Source: Lasiosphaeris hirsuta (Eukaryota; Ascomycota; Sordariomycetes; Sordariales; Lasiosphaeriaceae). From it: DNA of 64,000 bases. The notes beneath the pieces were generated by a model that was given only the letters and a program-made list of their open reading frames with translations, did not search any database and was not told the DNA's origin. The stretch spans positions 806,001-870,000 of the forward strand of contig JAUKUA010000003.1 in NCBI GenBank assembly GCA_030549175.1, read 5' to 3'. Positions 33,363-45,100 of this stretch are shown piece after piece (the stretch's first letter is position 1; each line of letters starts with the position of its first letter). The position numbers and the translations under genes are program-made.

Positions 33363-35364
33363 TGTGCTGATGTGGGTCTTTGGTCGCGGCTCACTTGATT
33401 TGAAAGAATGAAGACCACAAGTTACTAACATGCCGGAAACCAAGTTGATATCAAATGTAGGACCGAACTTTACAAATACCTGCTGATATTATGCAAAAGT
33501 TTTATACCTATTCGTGTAGGGTAGATTCGCAGTTCTGTGACTCAGCCGGGAAGCAACATGAGCCATTCTTGGGACACAGATAACTCCAAATGTAACACGG
33601 CTCTGGCAGCGCCCCGCTTGATGTTCCGCAAGGCACCTTCCAACACCGGAAATATCGGGTCGATTCTAGCAGACTGCAGCGCCGCTCATGTGCGCCATCT
33701 TCCCTCTATCATATGCGTGTGTGCGTCACGTACCGATTGTGGCGGTGTCATTGGGGCCATATGCCGGGTAAAGTGCCCGGGGTTGACGAGGCGTTCGCGT
33801 TTCTTAGGTGTTGCACATACGCGGGTAATAATTACTGCTCCAACTACCTACACAATTACGACCGTACCAGCCTCGGCGTTCTTAAACATAGGATACTTCC
33901 CGACCCCAACCCTCTCAAATGCCCCGCTGACTGTCGGGCGAGGGCTTCAACACAAGAAACCAGGGTTCTGGTGTGGTTTAGCCACAGACAGAACTAAACC
34001 ATGCTGCACGACCGTACAGAGGTACTCTTGGACCAATGGAAGAGCTGGAATGCCCCAACAAGCTCCATGTTTCTGTCATAATCGTACTCGGTCCTCTCAG
34101 GCAACGCGAGAAGGAGCCGGGGGGGTGTGGATGCTTGTGGGGGCGGTTGGATTTGACGGTGAGTTGCAGCATCGCGGCGGTGCTGTTCGCGGCCTTCGGG
34201 CGTCTTGAAGGGCTTGGTCCAGTCCGTTGAGGGGGAACGTGATGCTGGTGGATGTGAACACCAGGGAGATCGCGCGTCGTTGCGGCGAGCGCATGGGTCG
34301 CCGGGCAAGAAGTCAAAGCCATTGTCACGATATTGGCGTAGGGCTGCAGAGACAAGGCTACTGTATTACCATACCATAATCTGAAGATCTAAAGCCGAAT
34401 AAAAAAAAGAGGAAGAAGAGGGCTGCGCGCCTGCGGCTTGGAGACAATGCTCCCAAAACAGCCCACCTTCCAGATTGGGCCAAGTGCCCCTAGTTTCGGA
34501 TATCCGCACAGAGGATTTGGTGGGGCCAGTCAGCATCCCATGACAGCCCTGTAGGTACTATACTTCGCCCTGCCACCCTGTCACTGTTATTTTGGCGCCT
34601 TCCGTCTCCTCCAGTTAATTCTTAGCTTCTGCCCCATCCATCAAGCCTCGATCTAGTCAGCTATGAGAACTCAACTAGAAGCAAACCAAACATGGAGAAG
34701 CTTGGACTCGCCGCCAACGTTGCTGCCGAGACGACGCTTCTCGTAATTCAAGTACTTTGTGGGTGAGGCCAGTTTCAATAAAAAGTTACTGCTGAGCTCC
34801 GGGTCCTCATAGGCACTCGCAACAATCAAGGAGGTGCTAATACTGGTGCCCCTTGACTGTTTTCACACGAGGACGAGCGTTGACGAGCAGGAATATAATC
34901 TCGGGTGGATCACACCACCTGGTTATGCTCCTTGGTGGAGAACGTTCAGCGGACGGCGGCATAGAGGAACATGCCGGTGGGTACTGAACTTGGCAAAGTC
35001 CAAGTATGGGCAAGACAGAGCAAAATAGAATATGGTGATAGATTATGGTGTTGCAGGCCAGGATGGATCTAGCCTGCGGCCGCTAATCTAGGTGTGCGCT
35101 ATGCACAGGCCATAACCTCCGCTGTTATCGACGAACACCACACTCGATTCCGATACGATGACGCTGTCGGAGGTACGGTCGTTTATCACGATTCTCAGAG
35201 AGAGAATGCGCAAAAGGCCAACAGCTTCCTTGATATTTTTTGCACCTCATACGTCCACGCTCTCTTTTCTGACACTCTTCGATAAATTCGTCCAGTCTCC
35301 AACACCCTTCCCATGGCACACTAATAAAAAAATATAAGCAAGCTAAATACATTACACACCGAGA
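33363..35364. other. Intergenic region, 2 kb
   Basis: Overlapping minus-strand ORFs at 33978-34355 share no single dominant frame and have no recognisable motif. No RNA gene or repeat was found. Confidence 0.5.
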
Positions 35365-36985
35365 TTACTGCAGCTCTCCTTTCCCGTATGCGGTATCCCA
35401 AATCCGGATAGTTTTATCGATGGAGCCCGACGCTAGGAATTTCGAGTCGTGTGAAAAGGCGACTGATAGAACGGAATATGTATGGCCCTCCAGTGTCTTC
35501 TGGAGCTGCCACGGGGGAGGTTGAATGGAGGCCACGTCTTCTTTGGAGGTGACTGTTTGAGTGTCTACATCTTCGGCAGTACCGCCATATCCTCCAACTT
35601 AGCAGACCCTCCCATAGTGACGTCTGCCATGGTGGCGACCTCTGCCTCGTCCGCGTGACTCCAAGCAGGTGATGCTCGTCTAGGGGGCCGTGAGGCTGGC
35701 CGGGCGCTCGGGCCCATCTGTAAGTGATTCGTAAAATCCGTAGCATGCGAAGCCACTGTCGCCATCCCTCTGTCTTGGTCAAACGAACTATCTCTCGAGG
35801 ATTCGCCCGAGGAGCTAGACGAGTGGCACGCTTTTTAGTATCGCTCTGTTGATTTTTACAAATCACAAGGCTTACTCGTCATGAGTATCGGGGATAACCG
35901 CTGCCTGTGCAGATGATGTTGAGGGCCGAATCCGGTCATGGATCAGCGCTGCGGCTGACTCGAGCCGCAAAGAGGCCTCCGGTCTTAACAAAGCACGAAT
36001 GAAGGCTGCACCGTTTATGCTGATGGTGCGATCCTCCAGCGGGTTATCGGGTAATTGGAGCTGTGGACGTTTGCAGTATCAAAATATCTTCACAGGTGTT
36101 GGGAATAGGTCTGTTCCTATGAGGAGACGATAGCTCATTACGCCTAGAGCCCACATGTCCGCAGCTGGATAGCTGATAGTGGCGTTGTCCCCCCAAATAA
36201 GTCGTTCCGGCGACATGTATAAGGAGGTGCCGAAGTTGATGCTGGTCCCGGAGGTAGTGGTCTCCAGCGGCTTGCTAATGCCGAAATCTGAGAGTTTGAC
36301 CCACCAAACATGAGGCCCATCGTCTACCGGGCATTCTTTAATCAAGACCTTCTTGTGTCGGAAGTTAGAAACTGATCAAAGTGTAGAATCATGGAACTGC
36401 TCTGTGTTGACGGACCTGGGGTTTTAAATCGCGATGAGCATATCCCAATGTGTGCATGAGCTCTAGACCCTTGGTGACTTGACTAATGATCTGGCGGCAT
36501 TCGGCTTCCTACAACGGCGGCTTGTTGCAGAGGTACATCTCCAGATCACCTCTCGCTAGGTACTCCATAGCGATGCACAAGTTATTTTCCGACATGTACC
36601 ATCCTAGCGATTTCACAAAGTATCTAGAGTACTAGTGGCATAAGTTAGCATCAAATCCAAGGGTACGGTGTTATTCTGGCGCGAAACGAACCCTGTTGTG
36701 AGAAAATCTGACCAGGATCTGCAACTCTCGTAGTTAGTGCCTTCTTCTACTCCCGTCTTGGATTGGGACCACTTTCACCGCCCGGTGAGTATAGAGTCGA
36801 CTGCCGCTGGTGCATTTTTGCAAAAACACGCTACCCTGTCCGCCAGAGCAGATAGGCCGTCTCTCGCTTTTCCAGCGTTCCGGAAGTGCATGACCATCGT
36901 CGTAAGTGTGTACGACGACACGTTTCTTTGGGAACTGGGCTTCGAGCTTATAGTCCCGCACATGAGGAGGTAACTCGTCTTCCAT
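35365..36985 (-). pseudogene. Protein kinase-WD40 pseudogene
   Basis: Reading the minus strand from an ATG at 36985 (MEDELPPHVRDYKL): a kinase glycine loop (ICSGGQGSVFL), the VAIK-type Lys (HRAVKVVP), AMEYLARGDLEMYL, a HRDLKPQ catalytic loop, DFG (VKLSDFGISK), an SPE segment (LYMSPERLIWG) and a C-lobe (PAADMWALGVMSYRLLIG). At the 3' end a WD40 repeat is clear (KTLEGHTYSVLSVAFSHDSK, then FLASGSIDKTIRIWD) before a TAA at 35365-35367. In-frame stops occur at 36734-36736, 36509-36511 and 36079-36081, at least two introns are still visible, and a frameshift lies between about 35760 and 35570. The Asn after HRDLKPQ is Lys. Kinase plus WD40 fusions are plausible fungal signal-transduction proteins. 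This copy is dead. Confidence 0.75.
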
Positions 36986-37413
36986 GTGGTCGCGATTGCG
37001 GATTGCGGACCCGAATTTCGTCGTAATAGCGTAGATAAATTGCTTCGGATGGGGGAGGGAAGGGAAGAAAAAACCTCTCCTCCCCTCCGCCGATTTGGTT
37101 TGGGCACACGTCAGGCATTTTTGGACTTTGTGGCGAGAGTCAACTGCAGGATAGCTCACTTGCTGATTGGAGGGCGAATTGCAGACGTCTGTACCAATCG
37201 ACATTTAATGCAGTGTCCGCGGCAGCTTGGCTATGCATCGAACCCCGCACATTGCTTCCCTTTTACAGATCTCGGTTGGCTGTTTTTGTAAACTCAGTCC
37301 CTTGCCGTTTCCACATCCCCACGCGTGGTCGTGTGCTTGAGCGACTTGAGTACCTTATACAGGTTGTAACACTCGGATTCATCTCAACACTCAGCCTTTT
37401 GAGTCAGGTCGTC

Positions 37414-38160
37414 ATGGCCGAACTCGTGTTTGGAATAACCAGTGTTCCTGGTGCGATAGATGTTTGTATAAAGTGAGTATTCAGTCTCCAGGGCCGAGGA
37501 TCGCAATGATTAATCACAGAGGCCGCAGGGGGGGGAAAGGTTTTGTTCCAAGCCTTGGATACCTACAGGGAAGCCGATTCTGTCCTGGATGAATGGCCGT
37601 TCGCATCCAGGTGTGTTTAGCGCGATTTCTCAGCCAACTAGAGGTGGCCAAGGAGCTTGAGAGTACCATCCATCACCGCTGAGCATAAGGATCTTCAAGA
37701 GCAGGCCCTCAACATCCTTCTCACCAAATTGGAGATTATCACGCGACAATTTGCAAGATTTACCAAGCCTAAAAAATTGGGAATGGCAAAGAAGCTAAAG
37801 ATAGCATTCTTGAAGGGTGCGTTTGAAGAGTCTATCGAAGAACTGGAAAATTGGCAGAAGCTTTACGAGCCTTCCTGGTTCTGTTGTATCAAGCTAGCTT
37901 CTCCCACTGCCGAGAATGCGCTTAACAAAGCCATCAAAACAGGGCCGCAGGCTGCGTCAGGCTTCAACCGAGCAGCCCGCGACTTCGGCCGGGCGTTTAG
38001 AGAGCCTGGCCCGGGATCCCAAAGCGTCTTTATCAGCAAGGAAGGATTGAATGGCTACACCAAGACAACCATCCCATTCTATTCGGCTGCCGTAGCTGTT
38101 GCCCCAAACGGCCTCCAACGGCTCATTGTAAAGTCCTGGAGAGAGCAACGCTCTTGTTGA
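37414..38160 (+). pseudogene. HeLo-like / prion-inhibition domain pseudogene (N-terminal part of a kinase-like protein)
   Basis: ATG at 37414 begins MAELVFGITSVPGAIDVCIK, the hydrophobic N-terminal helix typical of HeLo-like domains, followed by a GTGAGT donor. Downstream pieces read ALDTYREADSVLDEW, IQVCLARFLSQLEVAKELES, TAEHKDLQEQALNILLTKLE, SIEELENWQKLYEPSWF and GYTKTTIPFYSA. Consecutive pieces lie in different frames: a net one-base loss near 37589, a tandem CATC duplication near 37670, and a phase mismatch at a G tract near 37530. The unshifted frame has a TAG. The C-terminal kinase-like domain normally attached to this region is absent, with a TGA at 38158-38160. HeLo domains form membrane pores in incompatibility cell death. 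The family assignment is from memory of related fungal proteins. Confidence 0.6.
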
Positions 38161-39174
38161 CCAGGCTGCCCCTACCCCCCGTCTCCGGATGCAGCCCCGG
38201 CGCTCCTTCCCGAGTCTTCAACCTATCACCACCCGGCCTTCGTCAGAGCGCCTTGCCCATTAACTCCAATTAACTTTCAATCAAACTTTAAAAAGAATGG
38301 TACCGGCCCTACCGTCGATTCCGTGATGCCGGCCGTTGGAGGGGTTGACTCGGCTGTGACCAAACAAACGCAACGCTTACACGGGACTGCTTGTTCTCTT
38401 GTTTATCTCGCCTGGGCATCTGCAATGGCTTCCCTGTCTATTTTCTTGTGAGGGTAGCAATTATGTCGGATATTTATCCCCGCTAGATAAGGTACCTAGC
38501 CATTTCTCTAAAATCACATGCCGGCCGAAGTTGACGCCCAGCTCCAGCGACTGTTCAGATCATTCCAGTGCTATATCCAAAACCGGAACTAGTGGCAACG
38601 CTACTGGTGCTGAGCTTGAGCCTTCACATGTCACCTCAAAACAGTACCAAAGATGAAAAGAGCGAGATATTCTCAGAATTTAGCACATGAGCTCCGTTGG
38701 CCCGTAATAAGCTCGTCTCCCCTCATCGATTGGCATGCTAACCGCTTCCCATGCAAGCCACTACTTTGATGCCAACCAAGATTATCTCCCTCTTCGGAGT
38801 ATTGAGGGGGCTATTAGGACCCATCATTCGTTATCTCAATCAAGGTACCCACCTACCTTGGGTGGGTACCTAATCACCCTACCCTTCGTCTCACATGTCA
38901 GCCATGGTCATCAAAAGGCATAGCTAGTACGCTGTACCCCTGTTGTCAAAAAGTCTTCAACATGATTGTCTCCGGCTCTTTTTCGTCCAGCTCCAATCCT
39001 CGGGTACCGCGACAAGTGTGCAGGCACTTTTATGCACTCCCGCTACCTAGTACCTCTTGTCGCGGTGATAAGCCTCAGCTGATGCAGCGTCCAACCAAGG
39101 CACGGGGATTTGGGTATAAGTTTGGCAGTCTTGCCACTGAGCAGTTCTGCCAGTCCTCCCCCGGAGACATCAGC

Positions 39175-40417
39175 ATGTTGTCCAGTCCCAGGAAGTACTA
39201 CCCAAGCATGCATCCCTTGGGAAAAGCCATCCTCATGAGTCGCCCTATCGGAGCGTCCAGGCCACTGCCCTTGTGGGCTTCGGCAGCACATCGCGCCGTG
39301 TTCCGACCACGGCGACATGTTCACTTACGACAGGACACAGTTACCGTGGTACCGAAGCGCTCAGCTCACACGGTTGAACAACCGGAGTTCATTCGCGGAC
39401 TCCCTCTCACATGGCCGCACGAAGGATGGAGGGAAAACATTGTTCTGGAGGTGACACCGAGCCACAGAAAACCAAGAACCGCTGGCGACCGGTTTGCGTG
39501 GGGAGTTACTAGGATATGCAGGTACTGTGACAGCGCAATATTGGAATATCTTGCGCATCTTCTCTGACCAGCTTGAAGATGGGCGATGGATCTCGTCACA
39601 GGCATGGGGCCAGAGCAAAAGGTGGATGGCAAGCATCCCACAACTGCCACCATTGCCATCAAACCTCTGACTGAGTCTCAATGGGTATGTTACCTGAGAC
39701 GCAGACCTCAATGCTGGTAACTTGACAACCTCAACAGCTTGTGCGCTTCATCTTCCTGGAGTCTATTGCAGGTGTGCCTGGGATGGTTGCCGGCACGCTT
39801 CGTCATCTGCACTCGATCCGCCGGCTCAAGCATGACCAAGGCTGGATTAAGACCCTGCTTGAAGAGTCGTACAATGAGCGGATGCATCTGCTCACCTTCC
39901 TCGACATGTACAAGCCTGGATGGCTGATGCGATGCATCATCTTTGCCGCGCAGGGTGTATTCTACAACACCATGTTCTTCTCGTACCTCGTGTCGCCTCG
40001 CGTCTGCCATCGCTTTGTCGGCTACCTGGAAGAGGAGGCGGTGCATACGTACACGCGTTGCCTGCAAGAGATGGACAGCGGGTCATTGCCTGGATGGGCA
40101 GCTCCGGGGTTCAAGATACCGGACATTGCAGTCCAGTATTGGGGGTTGCAGGAGGGGAGACGGACAATGAGGTACCTAATTCTTTCCATCAGAGTGAGTA
40201 AGCAATCTCCCAGTCACAGCTGTGGTATGAGCTAACAGTTGAATCTTGGAAGGCAGACGAGGCGTCTCACCGTGGGGTAAACCATACGCTGGGAAATTTA
40301 GATCAGGGCTCAGATCCGAATCCCTTTGTGCAGGAGAGCTCCCATTTCCGACACATGGAGCTAGCTGCCACGAGACCAGCCGGCTTGGAGCGGGGAGAGA
40401 CGATCAGATCGGAATGA
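39175..40417 (+). CDS. aox: Mitochondrial alternative oxidase
   Basis: Exons 39175-39521, 39579-39684, 39738-40193 and 40253-40417, with introns of 53-59 nt, encode about 357 aa. The frame stays open back to an ATG at 38962; I chose 39175 because it gives a normal fungal AOX length and a basic presequence ([19 protein letters not shown]) for matrix import. All di-iron ligands are present: [34 protein letters not shown] and [11 protein letters not shown]. The pre-domain motifs VRICR-like, [14 protein letters not shown] and PLTESQWLVRF match the family. The enzyme oxidises ubiquinol and reduces oxygen to water on the inner face of the inner mitochondrial membrane, bypassing complexes III and IV. 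It is usually induced by respiratory block. It looks intact although its neighbours on the left are decayed. Confidence 0.93.
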
Positions 40418-42176
40418 CGTCGCGGTTTTTGTTGGCTCCTTCGCGTTGCTGTTCTTGGTGTGAGGAAAAGGGGCTAAAAATCCCTCCATTCGTGTCGAGG
40501 AGATGAACCCTTGAAGTTTGTGATTCCCTTGGGAGGATGATAAGATATCTAAATAATTTGTGGAACCATCACTACCTTGACTTAACTTGAGGGATTCTAT
40601 GCCCCCATGTCTAGATCCTAACATGATGGCCAAGTTGGCCAGGCCTGTCAACACGCTGTTTTTTCTCATGTAATACAGGGTCAAAGCTAAGACCATTTCT
40701 TCACAAAGGATGCTACCAAATCCAGGGGTATTTCCAGGCCCATAACCTGGAGCCATAGCGCAGAGGAGTATCTGGATAGGGAGATTTCCCTCGAAAGAAT
40801 AAGGGTAGCCTACCTATCAAAGTCCTGGATTACATAGCCCACATAAGTTCCTATGAACAAAGTGACTCCTTTGACATGACATGCCTTAACATGATGTTAG
40901 GCCCTGACATGGCGTGATATGCTTTAACATGCGATCCGTAGCCCCCCCCTATATGTTGGGTTCGATTTTTTATATATCTAAGTCTAATGGAGACAATCGC
41001 TACGGTGCATCGAGACTCTCTCTCTAGATGTATAAGATAAGATAGGTAATATAGTGGTACAATGTCTTGGATCTCTAGGAGCCTCTAGAGGCCCTTATAG
41101 AGGTCCTAGTTTTGAATACCGGCTGAGAACTAAAAAGCTCATTTTACCCCCTTTTCAGGGGCTTAACATTATTATATCAAGACTTAAAATCATGTCAGGG
41201 CTTGAAATACATATTTCTATGCCAACAGGCCTTACATGGCTGGTTTTATTGTGACCACTGTGAATACTATGACCACTAACTATAGATACCGTTCAAGTTA
41301 TTTCGCTCTTTTAATACTAAGAGAGGTAGGATGTGCGGAATACTTACACGTTAGGCTGTAATCCGCTTTAAGATGAAGGAAACAGCCTGGTTGTATGAGA
41401 CGAATCTGGGCACACAACATTTCTTTTTCGTTCGTAGTCCTGAGCTGGGGTGAGCTGTGGCTAATTCTTGCAGAGCTTCCCCTGATTTGCCCCTGAGCTA
41501 GGCTGACAGGGTGCAAACAAGAACAACCTGAGTCGCAATCACCCGCGGACGGAAGCGTCGTTCTCGACAGAGTTACTCAATGGATTGGAACTCTCGAAAT
41601 CGACGCTGAAATGGGTGGCGATCACCTTTCCAGGATGGTTTCACAGTCGAACGCGGCGTCGATCCCAACCTCCACATCCATCAAATCACAGGTTTTGGAG
41701 GCCTACCCTGGCCTACTGGCTTTACGTTATGGATGGACTCTTTACCCATGCCCGGCTTTCCGGGAGTGGGATTCTCAGCGTTACTGCCATTTTCAAGCGA
41801 ATTTCGAGAGCCCAGTGTATGGGGCCGGTGGATGATTCTCAGGGAAGCCGTGCCACTCCAAACTACCCTTGAGGACTACCTTGCCAGAGAACACACCGCG
41901 TATTAGCTTCAATATCCCGACCAATTTCTGCTCGCCCCGGACATTCCATCGCTGGTATTCGACGGGATGCTAACCAAATTGAAAGCGGCCGAAAAGAAAA
42001 GCAGGTTCGTCCGAAAGGAAAGCGAAGTTCCACGAGTCTCTGAAGTGCCCACAGCGCAAAGACTCTCAGCTCAGGGAGTTTTTGCGGTTTTCGTTCTGCC
42101 CAGCCAGCACGTACTCGAGGATGTGATCAGTCCGAGGAGAATTGTTAAAGTCCAAGGGCTGGAGCGATGGCTTCCT
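40418..42176. other. Intergenic region, AT-rich with repeat remnants
   Basis: From about 40500 to 41300 composition drops and direct/inverted short repeats appear (GACATGCCTTAACATG at about 40880 and ATATGCTTTAACATG at about 40918). R2 repeat copy 2 is at 41391-41450. Between 41585 and 41990 several frames are open, but no single protein is convincing. Confidence 0.6.
41391..41450 (+). repeat. Dispersed repeat, family R2, copy 2 (partial)
   Basis: TATGAGACGAATCTGGGCAC, then ACAACATTTCTTTTTCG, matches the first part of R2 copies 1 and 3 and diverges after about 50 bp. Confidence 0.65.
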
Positions 42177-45100
42177 CTAATGAATCGCCACCTTAACCGC
42201 CCTCTCCCACCGCACACACCTTCCAGGTAAATAACCTGCCCCAACCCTTTCATACACCCTCGTTCCATCCCTTTCAACCCCGCCGCCCAAGCTTACCAAA
42301 AGAACGTAACATCTAGCTTCATCGTTCACCACACCCTTCTGCCTCCCCAGCACCACACACAATACATCCAACCTCTCCGTGCCCTCCGGAACATCCCAAA
42401 CCAACAATGCCTCTCCCTCTCCCCATCCAACCTCGAATTTTCTCCCTTCACCAACCAACGCTGTCCTCCCACCCTGTACCTCGGTCAACACCTCATCTCC
42501 ACCAGACCACGGACTCTGCAACTCCTCCCACTCGACGCCCCCAAATTCCAACCGCACATACTCAATTGCCCCGGTATACGCCATCCAGGACCAACTGGGA
42601 ACAACCGAGATGGTCCTATCCTTCGGAAACACTATCCTCTTCAGCTGCGGCGTCTCATTCGCCCTATGCCATAACAAACTCCGCCTAAGTAACCCCTTCT
42701 TCTTGGTCCCCTCATCAAAAACGCCAAAGCCACCCTGCGACTTGAGAGCGCCAAGAATCCTATGCTGTAGCCCGTCGATAGCCATGGGACGGTCATAGTC
42801 ATTTGTCAATCCCAAACGGGCGTATCGCTTGTAGAGATTCTGATAATGAATAATCCTTTCACCTTGTTTCGCCGTCTCAATGAGACGCGGAAAGGAAGGG
42901 TCTCCCAGGAAGGCCGCAAGGTCATTTCTCATCCTCATCATGGTCTCGCATCTCACTCCCTCGCCGCATTCCCAGTATGCCTGGTGCTCGGTGAAGAATA
43001 TGGTTCGTCGAGCGAGGGCGTGTTCCTGGAGGACCCAGCCGCGACTGTTGAGATGACCTTCTAGGACGTGGGCGTTGAAGTCATCGATGTTTTCGCAGAT
43101 GTAGAAGGGCGGTTCGTTATCCCGGCCTAAAGCGACAAAGTCGCGCTCTTTGCGGGGATGTAGGAAGCCGGCGTAGTGGCTTGCTGCGCGGCTGACGGCC
43201 AGGACGCAGTACGCGCCGCTGTAGACTTGTTCCATGTGTTTTGCTTCCTGGTTGAAGTCTCCTCCGTCGCCTTGGATGATGCAGAGGGAGTCGATCCAGA
43301 GGTATCGGCAGCCCAGGGCGCGGCTTACTTTGACTGCGTCTCGGAAGGTTGCCGGAAGGGCGGTGAAATCGATGCCCTCGAGATGGTTCGCCAGGGTTTT
43401 TGTCGTGGTGCAGAAATGGGGCTTGGGTCCCCATTGATACGAGAGGGCGAGCCATTCGCCCGTGTCGCCGCGTTTTGTTTGGCGGAGGTAGACCTTGGGG
43501 TCGCCGGTCTTGCCGACGTCGAGGACTCTGGTTGGGAGTCGCTTAGGAGAGGTTTGAGTGCGTCCCGGGGCCGAGGTGCACGATAGGTGTTTGTGCTTTT
43601 GGTCACAGTATGCGAGCCATTGACGGATGACTTCAAAGTGTGTCTCGGAATCTGCGTCTGCGAGTTGTCCTCCACAGCCAATTTGGATGTTGTGGTCAAT
43701 CCTTGTTCTTAGATCTGGGGCATGGTAAGCGTGGGTCGATAAAAAAAAAAATACACTGGGTGATATGTACCAGAGTCACGGAAGATGGAGAGAATGGACG
43801 AGCTTGTGCCGTTGAGCCTTAGAGAAGATCCAACCCTCTCGAATAATGCAGTTGGGTTCTGAGTAGAGTTATAGCGCTCGCACATCCTGTAGAACAGCCC
43901 GCAGAGATCGCAAGTCTTGGCCTTTGCGTTCTGCGTCAGCTGTGGCATGGGGTATGTCTTGTCGAATGTATCCCAAATTTGGTCGCGAAGATCGCGGCAC
44001 GTAGCGCACAAGTTGGATGACCGACGTGGCGACGGGAAGGTGTCCTTGGCGGCCTTGATATTCGAGAACAGCCTCGCGGCGAACTCGTTGTCAACGAGTA
44101 TTTCCCAGTCATCTGCCAATCTCGTGTTACCATAGTCGACCCGCTGGACTGTCGGTGCCGTGAGGCCGCTTTGCACAGGGGCGAGTGAGACGGCCAGTTG
44201 TTGCTTTGGTTGATCTGCAGCCTTGATGGTGGGATTCGAGTCAATGTCGCTGTCGGCATTGTTGGTAAAGACCTCGGCGTCATCTGATGGTGGCGGTCTT
44301 GGAACGGGAACATCTTGGAACCAGTAACCATCTCCCTCTTCATCGTGGTCTAGAAATATATCCTCCATCTTGACCACAAACTCGTCGGATAGCGCACGAC
44401 CTCCACCTTGTCCCTTTTCAGAAAGAGGAATCGGTGGATTTTTCTCAGGGAGAAAGACCGGAGGAGCTGGCGTCCTCGGCGGCGTCCTCGGGGGAGGGCT
44501 AAGTGAAATGGAATCGAGTTGCTCAGGAACCGAGATTACAATGTCTGGGATAGGGCCTGCATCGAGGTTAGAAGTAGTGGCACTCAAGCTTGGTGTTAGG
44601 TTGGGTGTGTAAATCGAGGAAGCCAATGAGTTGCTAGAGGCACGTCGAGATCTCGAAGGCGAGCCTGGTGTTCGAGCTTGGATGTAGGTCGAGGTCCCTA
44701 GTCTGGGAGGTAGCTTGACGACAAGAAGTCTATCGCGCACGAGTTCGAGGACACTTCCCAATGCTGTTCGTCCAGGTGCGCAGGCTGGGTCTTGGGCCAT
44801 GTAGCTCATCCACTTGGATGCTGCCTTGTGGACCTGGGCTACCTTTTTTCCTTTGACCGTGTCGATCTGGTAGAATGGAGGATAATCCGAATAGCCGCCG
44901 TTGATGTCCGAGTTGAACCTCTTTAGCTCATCGGGGCCATAGAGCAGCCAGATTCTGACCAGGTCAGCGGCCGTATATCGTTTTTGCCAAACCATGACGG
45001 GAACTCACAAGAACTCCAAGGTGATGCAGCCCATTGCCCAGACATCATATAAGCGGGAGCGCTTCTTCTGCTGCTTCAAGTCCGCCTGTCCAGGTGTCAG

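Noticed and set aside
33978..34355. Minus-strand ORFs of 125, 104 and 65 codons in three frames
   Set aside because: Overlapping frames of similar length with Pro/Ser/His-rich composition and no motif; probably composition-driven.
40954..41050. TGTTGGGTTCGA as a possible LTR start
   Set aside because: No matching CAACA end, no target duplication and no second copy in the window.
41585..41990. Protein-like open stretches in three frames upstream of the kinase-HET 3' end
   Set aside because: No single frame stays coherent and no family is recognised. May be a remnant but cannot be supported.
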